Under the pieces are notes generated by a model. The model was not told the DNA's origin. It searched no databases and was given only the letters and a program-made list of their open reading frames with translations. Shown here piece after piece: positions 37,170-63,202 of a stretch of 64,000 bases of DNA; position 1 is the first letter of the stretch, and the number at the start of each line of letters is the position of its first letter. The position numbers were made by a program, and so were the translations under genes. Location of the stretch: positions 4,526,001-4,590,000 of the forward strand of contig LR590464.1 of assembly GCA_901472455.1 (NCBI GenBank), in the 5' to 3' direction. This DNA is from Leclercia adecarboxylata (lineage in GTDB: Bacteria; Pseudomonadota; Gammaproteobacteria; Enterobacterales; Enterobacteriaceae).

Positions 37170-38117
37170 GTGTCTACATCACTACGTATCATCTTCGCAG
37201 GAACACCTGACTTCGCAGCGCGTCATCTGGACGCGCTGTTGTCGTCTGGCCATCAGGTTGTTGGCGTTTTTACTCAGCCCGACCGCCCGGCAGGCCGCGG
37301 TAAAAAATTGATGCCGAGCCCGGTTAAAGTGCTGGCAGAAGAACACGGCTTACCGGTTTTCCAGCCTGCTTCGTTGCGGCCGCAGGAAAACCAGCAGCTG
37401 GTCGCAGATTTAAATGCGGATGTCATGGTGGTTGTGGCATATGGCCTCATTCTGCCAAAAGCGGTACTGGATATGCCGCGCCTGGGTTGCATTAATGTCC
37501 ACGGTTCACTGCTTCCGCGTTGGCGCGGCGCAGCACCGATTCAACGTTCGTTGTGGGCCGGAGATGCCGACACTGGCGTGACGATTATGCAGATGGACGT
37601 GGGTCTGGATACCGGCGACATGCTTTATAAGCTTTCTTGCCCTATTACAGACGAAGACACCAGCGCCACGCTGTATGACAAACTGGCGGAGCTTGGGCCA
37701 AAAGGTCTTATTGATACGCTGCAGCAGCTGGCGGATAACCGTGTTCAACCGGAAGTCCAGGACGAAGCCCTGGTGACCTATGCTGAGAAGCTCACTAAAG
37801 AAGAGGCCCGCCTCGACTGGTCACTTCCTGCAGCCCAGCTTGAACGGTGCATTCGGGCATTTAATCCCTGGCCAATGAGCTGGCTGGAAATAGACGGGCA
37901 GCCGGTGAAAGTCTGGCAGGCCTCCGTCATTGCCGGACCAGTCAATGCCGCACCCGGAACAATTATTGAAGCGAATAAGCAGGGTATTCAGGTCGCAACT
38001 GTTGAAGGGATCCTGAATCTGGAATCCTTACAACCAGCCGGTAAAAAAGCCATGAGCGCGCAGGATCTTCTGAACTCACGCCGTGAATGGTTTACGCCTG
38101 GCAATAGTCTCGCCTGA
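37170..38117 (+). CDS. fmt: Fmt, methionyl-tRNA formyltransferase
   Basis: Fmt transfers a formyl group from 10-formyltetrahydrofolate to initiator Met-tRNA. I chose the GTG at 37170 ([20 protein letters not shown]), which has AGGATT before it and fits the E. coli 315-residue protein; a GTG at 37146 would add eight atypical residues. The tRNA-contacting loop [19 protein letters not shown] is present. The catalytic motif [18 protein letters not shown] and [13 protein letters not shown], with the catalytic Asp, are intact. It is cotranscribed with def. Confidence 0.96.
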   Translation: MSTSLRIIFAGTPDFAARHLDALLSSGHQVVGVFTQPDRPAGRGKKLMPSPVKVLAEEHGLPVFQPASLRPQENQQLVADLNADVMVVVAYGLILPKAVLDMPRLGCINVHGSLLPRWRGAAPIQRSLWAGDADTGVTIMQMDVGLDTGDMLYKLSCPITDEDTSATLYDKLAELGPKGLIDTLQQLADNRVQPEVQDEALVTYAEKLTKEEARLDWSLPAAQLERCIRAFNPWPMSWLEIDGQPVKVWQASVIAGPVNAAPGTIIEANKQGIQVATVEGILNLESLQPAGKKAMSAQDLLNSRREWFTPGNSLA

Positions 38118-38133
38118 GATCATCTCCATTTAA

Positions 38134-38163
38134 GGCCCGGTGTTTCCGGGCATTTTTATTTTT
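38134..38163 (+). terminator. Terminator-like hairpin between fmt and rsmB
   Basis: GCCCGG / CCGGGC with a TGTTT loop is followed by ATTTTTATTTTT. It ends only seven bases before the rsmB start codon, so it may partly terminate def-fmt transcription or modulate rsmB expression. Confidence 0.65.
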
Positions 38164-38169
38164 GCGGTT

Positions 38170-39456
38170 ATGAAAAAACAAAATTTACGCAGCCTGGCAG
38201 CGCAGGCAATTGAACAAGTGGTCGAACAGGGCCAATCATTGAGCAATGTCCTGCCACCATTACAGCAAAAAGTTTCCGATAAAGATAAGGCGCTTCTTCA
38301 GGAGTTGTGCTTTGGCGTTCTGCGCACCTTACCGCAGCTGGAGTGGCTGATCGGAAAACTAATGGCGCGCCCGATGGCAGGCAAACAGCGCGTACTTCAT
38401 TATCTGATCATGGTCGGCTTCTATCAGTTACTGCATACCCGTATTCCGCCTCATGCCGCACTGGCCGAGACGGTAGAAGGTGCAGTTGCGGTAAAACGTC
38501 CGCAGCTTAAAGGGCTGGTTAATGGCGTTTTACGCCAGTTCCAGCGTCAGCAGGATGAATTGCTGACTGAATTTGCCCGCTCGGAAAAACGTTTCCTGCA
38601 TCCCGACTGGTTATTAAAACGTCTGCAAAAAGCCTATCCTCAGCAGTGGGAAACGCTGGTTGAGGCTAATAACCAGCGACCGCCTATGTGGTTACGCGTC
38701 AACCGCAACCACCACTCCCGCGATGCGTGGCTGGCACTACTGGAAGAAGCCGGGATGAGTGGATTCCCGCATCCGAATTATAGTGATGCGGTTCGTCTGG
38801 CCGCGCCAGCGCCGGTGCATACTCTTCCAGGGTTTGAACAGGGCTGGGTTACCGTTCAGGATGCCTCTGCCCAGGGTTGCATGACCTGGCTTGAACCGCA
38901 AAATGGCGAACGTATCCTTGATCTGTGCGCCGCGCCTGGCGGTAAGACAACGCATATTCTGGAAGTCGCACCGCAGGCAAGCGTAATGGCGGTCGATGTT
39001 GACGAACAGCGTCTTTCACGTGTTTACGATAACCTTAAACGGCTTGGCATGAAGGCCGAGGTCAAACAGGGCGACGGACGTACACCAGCTCAGTGGTGCG
39101 GAGATGAGCAGTTCGACCGTATTTTACTGGATGCCCCTTGTTCCGCTACCGGGGTGATCCGCCGCCATCCTGATATTAAATGGTTACGCCGCGATCGGGA
39201 TATTAAAGAGCTGGCACAGCTGCAGTCTGAGATTCTGGATGCCATCTGGCCACATCTGAAAAGCGGCGGGACGCTGGTGTATGCCACCTGTTCCGTATTG
39301 CCAGAAGAGAACAGTCAGCAGATCGCGGCCTTCCTGAAGCGTACGCCCAATGCCCGTCTGCATCTGACCGGTACACCAGAGCAGCCCGGCAAACAAAACC
39401 TGCCAGGGGCAGAAGAAGGCGACGGCTTCTTTTACGCTAAGCTAATCAAAGAGTGA
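38170..39456 (+). CDS. rsmB: RsmB, 16S rRNA m5C967 methyltransferase
   Basis: RsmB (Sun/Fmu) methylates C967 of 16S rRNA with S-adenosylmethionine. The start at 38170 ([20 protein letters not shown]) fits E. coli; the in-frame extension covers the hairpin before it. The N-terminal NusB-like domain binds RNA. The catalytic domain has the SAM loop [17 protein letters not shown], the catalytic cysteine motif [20 protein letters not shown] and a second cysteine in [11 protein letters not shown]. Length is 429 residues. It is followed 22 bases later by trkA. Confidence 0.96.
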   Translation: MKKQNLRSLAAQAIEQVVEQGQSLSNVLPPLQQKVSDKDKALLQELCFGVLRTLPQLEWLIGKLMARPMAGKQRVLHYLIMVGFYQLLHTRIPPHAALAETVEGAVAVKRPQLKGLVNGVLRQFQRQQDELLTEFARSEKRFLHPDWLLKRLQKAYPQQWETLVEANNQRPPMWLRVNRNHHSRDAWLALLEEAGMSGFPHPNYSDAVRLAAPAPVHTLPGFEQGWVTVQDASAQGCMTWLEPQNGERILDLCAAPGGKTTHILEVAPQASVMAVDVDEQRLSRVYDNLKRLGMKAEVKQGDGRTPAQWCGDEQFDRILLDAPCSATGVIRRHPDIKWLRRDRDIKELAQLQSEILDAIWPHLKSGGTLVYATCSVLPEENSQQIAAFLKRTPNARLHLTGTPEQPGKQNLPGAEEGDGFFYAKLIKE

Positions 39457-39478
39457 TGTTGAAAACGGGTCACAAGAT

Positions 39479-40855
39479 ATGAAGATAATCATTCTGGGCG
39501 CGGGACAGGTGGGCGGTACGCTGGCAGAAAACCTGGTCGGTGAGAATAACGACATCACAATCGTTGATACCAATGGCGATCGTCTGCGCAGCCTGCAGGA
39601 TAAATTTGATCTGCGTGTGGTTCAGGGGCATGGTTCTCATCCACGGGTGTTACGTGAAGCCGGTGCTGATGATGCCGATATGCTGGTTGCGGTTACCAGT
39701 TCCGATGAGACTAATATGGTTGCCTGTCAGGTCGCCTATTCACTCTTCAACACCCCAAACCGCATTGCACGTATCCGCTCCCCGGATTATGTCCGCGATG
39801 CCGATAAGCTGTTTCATTCCGATGCGGTTCCTATCGACCATTTGATTGCGCCAGAACAGCTGGTTATCGACAGCATCTACCGACTGATTGAATACCCGGG
39901 CGCACTGCAGGTGGTGAATTTCGCGGAAGGTAAAGTCAGTCTTGCAGTGGTCAAAGCCTATTATGGTGGCCCACTGATTGGCAACGCGCTTTCCACCATG
40001 CGCGAACATATGCCGCATATTGATACCCGTGTCGCCGCGATCTTCCGTCATGATCGCCCTATCCGACCGCAAGGCTCTACCATTGTCGAAGCCGGAGATG
40101 AAGTCTTCTTTATTGCTGCATCGCAGCACATTCGTGCAGTAATGAGTGAACTTCAGCGACTGGAAAAACCCTATAAACGCATCATGCTGGTTGGGGGCGG
40201 TAATATCGGTGCCGGTCTGGCTCGCCAGTTGGAAAAAGATTACAGCGTTAAACTGATCGAACGCGATCAACAGCGAGCTTCTGAGCTGGCAGAAAAACTG
40301 CAAAATACGATCGTTTTTTATGGCGATGCGTCGGATCAAGAGTTGCTCGCCGAAGAACATATCGATCAAGTTGATCTTTTCATTGCGGTAACCAATGACG
40401 ATGAAGCCAACATCATGTCAGCGATGCTGGCAAAACGGATGGGCGCGAAGAAAGTCATGGTGCTTATTCAGCGTCGGGCGTATGTCGATTTGGTACAAGG
40501 CAGCGTCATTGATATCGCAATTTCACCGCAACAGGCCACTATTTCTGCCCTGCTGAGCCATGTGCGTAAAGCGGACATCGTGGGTGTGTCTTCTCTACGT
40601 CGCGGAGTGGCAGAAGCTATCGAAGCCGTGGCGCACGGAGATGAAAGTACTTCCCGTGTGGTAGGGCGTACTATCGACGAAATTAAGCTCCCGCCGGGGA
40701 CCATCATTGGTGCGGTAGTGCGCGGTAATGATGTGATGATCGCCAATGATAACTTGCGCATTGAGCAAGGCGATCATGTAATCATGTTCCTGACAGATAA
40801 AAAGTTTATTACCGACGTCGAACGTCTGTTCCAGCCAAGTCCTTTCTTCCTGTAA
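39479..40855 (+). CDS. trkA: TrkA, NAD-binding regulator of Trk potassium uptake
   Basis: TrkA is a peripheral protein that binds NAD(H) or ATP and gates the TrkH/TrkG potassium channels. The 458 residues form two RCK units. Each has a Rossmann motif ([18 protein letters not shown] at the N-terminus and [16 protein letters not shown] at about 234) and a RCK_C domain. Acidic ends of the nucleotide pocket are seen in IVDTNGDR and LIERDQQR. The frame is intact, and it ends before a strong terminator. Confidence 0.97.
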   Translation: MKIIILGAGQVGGTLAENLVGENNDITIVDTNGDRLRSLQDKFDLRVVQGHGSHPRVLREAGADDADMLVAVTSSDETNMVACQVAYSLFNTPNRIARIRSPDYVRDADKLFHSDAVPIDHLIAPEQLVIDSIYRLIEYPGALQVVNFAEGKVSLAVVKAYYGGPLIGNALSTMREHMPHIDTRVAAIFRHDRPIRPQGSTIVEAGDEVFFIAASQHIRAVMSELQRLEKPYKRIMLVGGGNIGAGLARQLEKDYSVKLIERDQQRASELAEKLQNTIVFYGDASDQELLAEEHIDQVDLFIAVTNDDEANIMSAMLAKRMGAKKVMVLIQRRAYVDLVQGSVIDIAISPQQATISALLSHVRKADIVGVSSLRRGVAEAIEAVAHGDESTSRVVGRTIDEIKLPPGTIIGAVVRGNDVMIANDNLRIEQGDHVIMFLTDKKFITDVERLFQPSPFFL

Positions 40856-40861
40856 TGCCTG

Positions 40862-40892
40862 AAGGGTGCTGTTATCAGCACCTTTTTTTATA
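40862..40892 (+). terminator. Rho-independent terminator after trkA
   Basis: GGTGCTG / CAGCACC with a TTAT loop is followed by seven Ts, just after the trkA stop. Confidence 0.9.
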
Positions 40893-41001
40893 ACCCAATA
40901 ATATGTAAGGGTTATATTTCTGTGACGCATGTCTCTCTTCAATGGCAATCCGCTAATGATTTGTTAAACTTGTATTTGTCAGCTGGCACAAGGAGAACAA
41001 A

Positions 41002-41418
41002 ATGAGTTTTATTAAAGAATTTCGCGAATTTGCGATGCGCGGGAATGTAGTGGATTTGGCTGTAGGTGTAATTATTGGTGCAGCGTTTGGTAAGATCGTT
41101 TCATCACTGGTTGCCGATATTATCATGCCCCCGCTGGGATTATTGATTGGCGGGATCGATTTCAAACAGTTCGCTATAACACTGCGTGAAGCACAAGGTG
41201 ATATTCCTGCAGTGGTAATGCATTACGGCGTGTTTATTCAAAACGTATTTGATTTTGTGATTGTTGCTTTTGCCATCTTTATGGCTATCAAGCTGATCAA
41301 TAGATTGAATCGTAAGAAAAAAGAAGAACCGGCTGCGCCGGCAGCACCCTCGAAAGAAGAAGTATTGCTGACAGAAATTCGTGACTTACTGAAAGCGCAA
41401 AACAACCGTACTTTGTAA
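41002..41418 (+). CDS. mscL: MscL, large-conductance mechanosensitive channel
   Basis: MscL opens under membrane tension to release solutes during hypo-osmotic shock. The 138-residue protein starts [22 protein letters not shown]1 ([20 protein letters not shown]) contains the gate constriction and TM2 is [21 protein letters not shown] charged cluster RKKKEE and a C-terminal coiled helix ([15 protein letters not shown]) follow. The start has AAGGAG upstream. It converges with arfA, whose frame overlaps its last 33 bases. Confidence 0.97.
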   Translation: MSFIKEFREFAMRGNVVDLAVGVIIGAAFGKIVSSLVADIIMPPLGLLIGGIDFKQFAITLREAQGDIPAVVMHYGVFIQNVFDFVIVAFAIFMAIKLINRLNRKKKEEPAAPAAPSKEEVLLTEIRDLLKAQNNRTL

Positions 41419-41631
41419 GGCTCTGAAAGCAAGAAGGCCAGTGGTAAGAAAGCGATTTGCTTGCTTGCCACTGGCCTCCCAGTTACCCCGTTTCGCATGT
41501 TTATTTTTACGTAGATAACTTCCTTTCCCTTTCTTATTCTTCTCAATTCGCTGCCTGAATAAAGGATCATGTAATAATGCTTCAATAGCGTTATCGTTGA
41601 TTTGCCCTTTCTTATGCTGATAATGGCTCAT
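41386..41631 (-). CDS. arfA: ArfA, alternative ribosome-rescue factor
   Basis: ArfA recruits RF2 to ribosomes stalled on non-stop mRNA and backs up tmRNA. The start is the ATG at 41629-41631 ([20 protein letters not shown]); the much longer in-frame upstream sequence is not part of the family. The core [20 protein letters not shown] and [20 protein letters not shown] match E. coli. The mRNA has the expected hairpin inside the 3' coding part, so the active protein would be made from a truncated message and the full frame (81 residues) targeted for degradation. The frame runs nine residues past the E. coli length, into mscL. Confidence 0.9.
   Translation of the reverse strand: MSHYQHKKGQINDNAIEALLHDPLFRQRIEKNKKGKGSYLRKNKHAKRGNWEASGKQANRFLTTGLLAFRALQSTVVLRFQ
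41436..41476 (-). promoter_or_regulatory. arfA mRNA hairpin (RNase III / non-stop switch)
   Basis: GGCCAGTGG and CCACTGGCC form a stem with further partial pairing (GCAAGCAAGC against GCTTTCTTA). In E. coli the equivalent structure in arfA causes termination or RNase III cleavage, making arfA mRNA non-stop and its product regulated by tmRNA. It also lies just after the convergent mscL stop and may serve both genes. Confidence 0.75.
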
Positions 41632-41686
41632 GATTTCTCCGGTATAGACAATATCCACGCGAGTGGAAAAGCTGAGATAAATAAAA

Positions 41687-42112
41687 TCAACAGCCGCGCG
41701 TTTCTCCGTTTGCCCCCTGCTCGAGTGTTTCGAGGATAGAGCAGTAGACGCTACTATGAGCAGTGCCACAACAAGCATCGTTCAGCCGCTGTAGAGACAG
41801 GCGCATCGTTTGTAACTCTTCGATACGCGCTTCGACTTCACTCAGTCTCGCCTGCACAATGCTTTTTGATTCCTGGCAGGTGTGGTGTTCAGGATCGATG
41901 CGGATCGACAGCAGTTCACGGATCGATTCCAGCGTAAAACCCAGCTGTCGGGCGTGACGAATGAACTTCAACCGCTGAAGATCCTTATCGGTATACAACC
42001 GAAAGCCACCTTCAGTGCGAATTTCATGCTCCATCATCTGCTGTTTTTCGTAATAACGAATGGTGTCAGGCGTGACATCAGCCAGCTTCGCAATCTCACC
42101 AATACGATACAT
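41687..42112 (-). CDS. zntR: ZntR, MerR-family zinc-responsive regulator
   Basis: ZntR activates the zinc-export ATPase gene zntA by twisting its promoter DNA when Zn(II) binds. The 141 residues start with the MerR winged helix ([38 protein letters not shown]). A dimerisation helix and zinc ligands follow: Cys79 (HTCQESK), Cys114, Cys115 and His119 (ACCGTAHS) and Cys124. This ligand pattern separates ZntR from CueR. It starts two bases after the yhdN stop. zntA is not in the window. Confidence 0.95.
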   Translation of the reverse strand: MYRIGEIAKLADVTPDTIRYYEKQQMMEHEIRTEGGFRLYTDKDLQRLKFIRHARQLGFTLESIRELLSIRIDPEHHTCQESKSIVQARLSEVEARIEELQTMRLSLQRLNDACCGTAHSSVYCSILETLEQGANGETRGC

Positions 42113-42114
42113 CG

Positions 42115-42483
42115 CTAATCCTCATTCATTTTTTTCACTAGCCGGTCAGCGTAGTCGCCGTGCAGGAAATTTGTGCTTACACCCGCCTGTCGAAGCTTAA
42201 GCTCAAGAAGTGCGAGTCGCTGGCTGTAATCCGTATGCTCGGGAGATCCTTGTCTGACTGTACTGAGTAAGTGAGCAAGCTCAACTGCCTCTTTACGCTG
42301 CTCAAGTTCTGGCGGCAGGCAACCAGCATTTTTCAACATTCGATAACCTGCTCTCAGTTCAGCAGGAACATGTGAATCATCATCCAGTATTAATGGGCAT
42401 CCACTACCAGGCAGGTTATCAAATTCACCCTGGCGTTGAGCATCAAGAATGTGTCGTTCTGCCCACTGGTCAAGTAACCACAT
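42115..42483 (-). CDS. yhdN: YhdN, DUF1992 (DnaJ-subfamily-C-28-like) protein
   Basis: The 122-residue cytoplasmic protein starts MWLLDQWAERHILDAQRQGE and has the DUF1992 signature GEFDNLPGSGCPLILDDDSH, then ELRAGYRMLKNAGCLPPELE. The function is unknown. It is directly upstream of zntR on the same strand, two bases apart, as in E. coli, so the two are likely cotranscribed. Confidence 0.93.
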   Translation of the reverse strand: MWLLDQWAERHILDAQRQGEFDNLPGSGCPLILDDDSHVPAELRAGYRMLKNAGCLPPELEQRKEAVELAHLLSTVRQGSPEHTDYSQRLALLELKLRQAGVSTNFLHGDYADRLVKKMNED

Positions 42484-42546
42484 AGCAAAACTCCGCAGAG
42501 AATGAAAAGAATACGACTATTGTAGGAAAGTGGGGATACAGCAGAT

Positions 42547-42579
42547 ATAAAAAAACCCACCGAAGCGGGTTTTTTTACG
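42547..42579 (-). terminator. Terminator of the alpha ribosomal operon
   Basis: On the minus strand AAAAAACCCGC / GTGGGTTTTTT with a TTCG loop lies a few bases downstream of rplQ. The symmetric A/T flanks also let it end yhdN-side transcription. Confidence 0.9.
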
Positions 42580-42589
42580 TTACTGCAGA

Positions 42590-42997
<408 letters not shown>

Positions 42998-43013
42998 TTA
43001 ACCTGTGATCCGG

Positions 43014-44003
43014 TTACTCGTCAGCAATGCTTGCCGGTGGCCAGTTTTCCAGGCGCATGCCCAGAGACAGACCACGTGAAGCCAGCACGTCTTTAATCTC
43101 AGTAAGAGATTTTTTACCCAGGTTCGGCGTTTTCAGCAACTCAACCTCGGTACGCTGTACCAGATCACCGATATAGTGGATAGCTTCTGCCTTAAGGCAG
43201 TTAGCAGAGCGGACAGTCAATTCCAGATCGTCAACAGGGCGCAGCAGGATCGGATCGAATTCTGGTTTCTCTTCTTTCACTTCCGGCTGACGTACATCAC
43301 GTAAGTCAACGAAAGCTTCCAGTTGTTCTGCCAGGATGGTTGCCGCACGACGAATCGCCTCTTCAGGATCGATTGTGCCGTTGGTTTCCATTTCGATGAC
43401 CAGCTTGTCCAGGTCGGTACGCTGTTCTACACGCGCTGCTTCAACATTGTAGGCAATACGCTCTACAGGGCTGTAGCATGCGTCGACCAGCAGACGGCCG
43501 ATTGGGCGCTCATCTTCTTCCGAATGAATTCGGGCAGAAGCCGGCACATAACCACGACCGCGCTGAACTTTGATACGCATGCTAATAGCTGCGTTCTCAT
43601 CGGTCAGGTGGCAGATCACGTGCTGCGGCTTGACGATTTCGACATCACCGTCGTGGGTGATATCGGCTGCAGTCACAGGGCCAATGCCAGATTTATTCAG
43701 AGTAAGAATAACTTCATCTTTACCCTGAACTCTCACCGCCAGCCCTTTCAGGTTGAGCAGGATTTCAAGGATATCTTCCTGAACGCCTTCTTTGGTGCTG
43801 TACTCATGAAGTACACCATCAATCTCAACCTCGGTCACCGCGCAACCCGGCATCGATGAGAGCAGAATACGGCGCAGTGCGTTACCCAGAGTATGGCCAA
43901 AGCCACGCTCTAAAGGCTCAAGGGTCACCTTGGCGTGCGTCGAACTCACTTGCTCGATATCTACCAGGCGCGGTTTTAGAAACTCTGTCACAGAACCCTG
44001 CAT
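43014..44003 (-). CDS. rpoA: RNA polymerase alpha subunit
   Basis: Alpha dimerises to start RNA polymerase assembly and contacts UP elements and activators. The 329 residues comprise the N-terminal assembly domain ([40 protein letters not shown]), a flexible linker near 235-249 and the C-terminal domain. In the latter, Arg265 lies in [12 protein letters not shown] and the helix-hairpin-helix in [20 protein letters not shown]. Length is identical to E. coli. The 25-base gap after rpsD indicates cotranscription. Confidence 0.98.
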
Positions 44004-44028
44004 TGTGTCCTCTCTTTGGTACTAAGCT

Positions 44029-44652
<624 letters not shown>

Positions 44653-44683
44653 CTATCTCCAACAATCCTAGAAAACGAACGCG

Positions 44684-45076
<393 letters not shown>

Positions 45077-45089
45077 TCAATCACCCCGA

Positions 45090-45527
<438 letters not shown>

Positions 45528-45530
<3 letters not shown>

Positions 45531-45560
45531 AAAGATTGGCTGGCTAATCTAGCCAGCTCA
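45528..45560 (-). terminator. spc operon terminator / attenuator
   Basis: On the minus strand GCTGGCTA / TAGCCAGC with a three-base loop is followed by CAATCTTTTG. It lies between rpmJ and the alpha-operon leader and probably attenuates read-through from spc. Confidence 0.75.
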
Positions 45561-45592
45561 ACCCAACTTTGCAAGAAAAATATGCGAAATAA

Positions 45593-47072
<1,480 letters not shown>

Positions 47073-47079
47073 CTGCTAC

Positions 47080-47517
<438 letters not shown>

Positions 47518-47698
47518 TTACTCCTCAACTTTAACCATGAAGTAAACCGCGTTGACCATACCACGAACAGCAGGAGTATCCTCGCGCTCAACGGTATGAC
47601 CAATACGACGCAGACCCAGGCCAAGCAGAGTTGCCTTGTGTTTCGGCAGACGTCCGATTGCACTGCGGGTTTTGTGTAATTTTAATAGTCTTTGCCAT
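47518..47698 (-). CDS. rpmD: Ribosomal protein L30 (one indel)
   Basis: L30 is a 59-residue large-subunit protein. The ATG at 47696-47698 begins MAKTIKITQ. An extra base in the four-base run at 47670-47673 then shifts the frame, and correction gives [37 protein letters not shown] and the end FMVKVEE. The gene sits between rpsE and rplO as always. The break is treated as a read error. Confidence 0.94.
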
Positions 47699-47704
47699 GG
47701 TCAA

Positions 47705-48214
<510 letters not shown>

Positions 48215-48219
48215 CTACC

Positions 48220-49527
<1,308 letters not shown>

Positions 49528-49551
49528 TTACTCCCGTGATTCAATTGGTAA

Positions 49552-49857
<306 letters not shown>

Positions 49858-49871
49858 TCAGTAACCCTACC

Positions 49872-51134
<1,263 letters not shown>

Positions 51135-51202
51135 CTAATGTCAACTACTACCTGAGACTCTAAAATCAGAGCCGTTAAAAAGCCCCATATCGAGGGCGCG
51201 GC

Positions 51203-51231
51203 ATTATAACACCGCTTCTGCAATATGGGTA
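51203..51231 (-). promoter_or_regulatory. spc operon promoter
   Basis: On the minus strand a perfect -10 TATAAT (51203-51208) is preceded, 17 bases upstream, by a weak -35 (TACCCA). The surrounding sequence (GCAGAAGCGGTGTTATAATG) matches the E. coli spc promoter as I recall it. It lies between rpsQ and rplN. Confidence 0.75.
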
Positions 51232-51287
51232 GAAAAAATAAACGGCCCATTGCTGAGCCGTTTATTCGTATCGAGAAGGCTACTCTA

Positions 51288-53217
<1,930 letters not shown>

Positions 53218-53222
53218 CTACC

Positions 53223-53504
<282 letters not shown>

Positions 53505-53517
53505 TTATCCTCTAATA

Positions 53518-55917
<2,400 letters not shown>

Positions 55918-55937
55918 TCAATCGCTCGATGACCTGA

Positions 55938-56427
<490 letters not shown>

Positions 56428-56455
56428 ATTATACGTAAATCTGGGCGGGACGCAA
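56428..56455 (-). promoter_or_regulatory. S10 operon promoter
   Basis: On the minus strand TTGCGT (56450-56455) and a perfect TATAAT (56428-56433) are 16 bases apart, followed by the G+C-rich GCGCGGGC typical of stringent promoters. The remaining stretch 56456-56637, upstream of hopD, shows no other clear signal. Confidence 0.8.
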
Positions 56456-56637
56456 GCCCCGTTTAGGAAATAGACGACACCGGTGAGTTTTGGCGTTGCG
56501 ACTCGTAAATTTTCTGTAATGTAACGGCGACCTGCAAATACTCAGGAAGGCTTTACGCAGGGTTTCGTTTTGCAGTTTGTTTAACCACAGCAAGTACGCG
56601 GAATATGGCCTCACACATTTCATTGAGGTGCCAAACG

Positions 56638-57111
56638 ATGCTTACTACCCTCCCCTTCCTGTTCGTCTACCTGGGTTTAACCTTTTTATTAGTCCGGGAA
56701 GATATCCGTTCGCATCTGCTTTTGGACAAATACCTCTGTCCATTGCTCTGGACGGGTCTGCTCTATCACCTCTGTCTTCATCCCGATTTTCTGGCAAGCG
56801 CGGTTCTGGGTGCGATCGCGGGATACACCGGTTTCGCGATGATTTATTGGACTTACAAACTGATACGTAAACGCGAAGGATTGGGATACGGAGACGTGAA
56901 ATATCTGGGGGCACTGGGCGCATGGCATGGCTGGTGCGTGCTTCCTACTCTGGCCTTATCGGCAGCCCTGCTGGCGACGCTCTATCTTTTGATAAAATCT
57001 TTGTTTAAACCGGGAGAACAGATATTAAAAAACCCGCTGCCCTTTGGACCTTTTATGGCGGCAGCAGGTTTAATGATTGGCGGGCAAAGCCTGATCAGCT
57101 TTCCACTTTGA
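56638..57111 (+). CDS. hopD: HopD-like type IV prepilin peptidase (A24 family)
   Basis: An integral-membrane aspartic protease of the prepilin-peptidase family. The start at 56638 ([20 protein letters not shown]) has GAGGTG upstream; the in-frame extension to 56605 lacks a good site. The 157 residues have about five helices and both catalytic aspartates: REDIRSHLL and the GxGD motif in [20 protein letters not shown]. The N-terminal methylase-type domain of full-length GspO/PilD is absent, as in Salmonella HopD. No pilin or secretion genes are nearby, so the substrate is unknown. It is divergent from rpsJ and converges with bfr, overlapping its end by 17 bases. Confidence 0.85.
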   Translation: MLTTLPFLFVYLGLTFLLVREDIRSHLLLDKYLCPLLWTGLLYHLCLHPDFLASAVLGAIAGYTGFAMIYWTYKLIRKREGLGYGDVKYLGALGAWHGWCVLPTLALSAALLATLYLLIKSLFKPGEQILKNPLPFGPFMAAAGLMIGGQSLISFPL

Positions 57112-57572
57112 TCTGTGACTGGAGATAATTCTGCAGACCGATTTTACCGATAAGATCCAGCTCAGTCTCCAGCCAGTCGATGTGCCCTTCTTCATCGGCC
57201 AGGATCTGGATCATCATATCGCGGCTGACATAATCGTGAACACTGTCGGCGTAAGCGATAGCTTCACGAAGATCTTTTTGCACCCTCGAGTTCCAGTGCC
57301 AGATCGGAGCGCAGCATCTCTTCAACGTCTTCACCGATACCCAGCTTGCCGAGATCCTGCAGGTTGGGGATCCCCTCAAGGAACAAAATACGCTCGATAT
57401 ACTTATCGGCATGTTTCATTTCATCAATGGATTCATGGTATTCAACGTCGTTGAGGCGAGTCAGACCCCAGTTCTTGAACATTCTCGCATGGAGAAAGTA
57501 TTGATTGATTGCGACAAGCTCATTTCCCAATAATTTATTGAGATAACTTATGATTTTAATATCACCTTTCAT
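57095..57572 (-). CDS. bfr: Bacterioferritin (one indel)
   Basis: Bfr assembles into a 24-subunit haem-containing shell that oxidises Fe2+ and stores it as mineral. It starts [20 protein letters not shown]. Ferroxidase ligands are in [22 protein letters not shown] and [13 protein letters not shown], and the haem-ligand methionine is in the segment [14 protein letters not shown]. An extra base at 57274-57278 splits the frame within [15 protein letters not shown]. Corrected length is 158 residues. It follows bfd by about 70 bases. Confidence 0.94.
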
Positions 57573-57643
57573 TATAGTCCCTCCGCTTCCACTTATTGAA
57601 GCGTAGATGGGGGCTACAGGGATGTCAAAAAAAAGAATGAGCC

Positions 57644-57838
57644 TCAGGCAATCTCTTTGTATTCCGGGATCTGCATCAATTCGTCTTGCATGATCTCACG
57701 GGCAGCGCGAACGCACTTACCGCATTGATTTCCCACTGGAACAAACTTACGCAGCTGCTGAAAAGATTGTGGTTGAAACTGGCGAACGGCCTGACGGATT
57801 TTTTTATCACTTACACCATTACATAAACAAACGTACAT
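57644..57838 (-). CDS. bfd: Bfd, bacterioferritin-associated [2Fe-2S] ferredoxin
   Basis: Bfd reduces the iron core of Bfr so stored iron can be released. The 64 residues start [20 protein letters not shown] and have the [2Fe-2S] ligands Cys4, Cys6, Cys39 and Cys42 ([15 protein letters not shown]). The ORF can start two codons earlier, but the E. coli start is used. Its promoter region (57839-57970) probably has a Fur site, though I cannot define one. Confidence 0.95.
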   Translation of the reverse strand: MYVCLCNGVSDKKIRQAVRQFQPQSFQQLRKFVPVGNQCGKCVRAAREIMQDELMQIPEYKEIA

Positions 57839-57969
57839 AACCACTCCCGTTCAAAATATGCGCAAAGTGTAAGTGAGAATAATTATGATTACAATAGCAC
57901 AAGCATCGAGATACGGGACGGGCGCCAGCAAAAAATGCGAAAATTTGTGACAGGGACAAACGCAAGGCA

Positions 57970-58002
57970 ACAAAAAAGGACGCCGAAGCGTCCTTTTTAA
58001 TT
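57970..58002 (-). terminator. Terminator of the str operon after tufA
   Basis: On the minus strand AAAAAGGACGC / GCGTCCTTTTT with a short loop lies 15 bases downstream of the tufA stop. Confidence 0.9.
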
Positions 58003-58015
58003 CAGGGATAATTAA

Positions 58016-61396
<3,381 letters not shown>

Positions 61397-61480
61397 TTAT
61401 CTTTTTAGGCGTTCAGTTAAGTAACCCAAAGCGGGCTGCTTCGCTGAAGCGCCCGCCTGGTGACTAATACTCCGAAGGGA

Positions 61481-62526
<1,046 letters not shown>

Positions 62527-62547
62527 GAAATATACAGCGATCTCACA

Positions 62548-62834
62548 TCACCAGTTCATTTGGCCAGCGTGCTGGACAACCAGATTAACGAAATCAGTAT
62601 AGCTAACCACGTCAATACTGGCTGAAATTTGACCAGTCAGGCCGCGAGCCTCGATGTCATCTTTAAGCGCAGAGACAGAGATGGGGGCATTATTGAGAAG
62701 ATCAACAAAGCGGCTGCCCTCCACCGCCGCCAGAACGCCATCCTGGATAAGCAGCAGGGCGTCGCCTTCACGCACCATTCTTAACAGACTTTCGATGTCG
62801 CAGTGCCAGGGGAGTGGCTCAGAGTATGGAGCAT
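62548..62834 (-). CDS. tusB: TusB, tRNA 2-thiouridine relay subunit (one indel)
   Basis: TusB is part of the TusBCD hexamer that relays sulfur from TusA to TusE for 2-thiolation of wobble uridine by MnmA. The ATG at 62832-62834 begins MLHTLSHSP. One base is missing in the run at 62809-62812, and restoring it gives [20 protein letters not shown] and the intact remainder ending [10 protein letters not shown], 95 residues. TusB lacks the catalytic cysteine of TusD, as normal. It lies 7 bases after tusC. Confidence 0.93.
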
Positions 62835-62841
62835 GACGGCC

Positions 62842-63202
62842 TCAGAATGTCAGGATAGTGTCGAACCGGGAGAGATGTTCACGCAGTACCTCTGGCTCCA
62901 CCACCGTGGCGTCGAGAACAAAGGGGCGTGTTTTCATTCAGACCGCGCGCCTGCAGGGAGGCGGCACAAACGTAAAACGTCTCTATGTCATACAGCGGCA
63001 GAACTTTAAAGGTCGCGATGTAGTCGCGCGCCAGCACGACTTGCGGCTGCTGGCCGGCAAGCAGCTGAAACACGCCGTCGCCGATAAAGAATACCCCGAT
63101 CTCTTCCGTCAGTGCAGAAGTCGCCAGTAACGCATCCAGCCCTTCCCTTCCGGCGGCACTGCCATGCGGAGCAGAGGAAAAAACAAAAGCCACGCGGTTC
63201 AT
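62842..63202 (-). CDS. tusC: TusC, tRNA 2-thiouridine relay subunit (one indel)
   Basis: TusC is the second subunit of the TusBCD sulfur relay. It begins [20 protein letters not shown], with [20 protein letters not shown] following. An extra base in the run at 62923-62926 hides the C-terminus; correction gives [20 protein letters not shown] and a stop at 62842-62844, 119 residues. Its start overlaps the tusD stop by one base. Confidence 0.94.
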
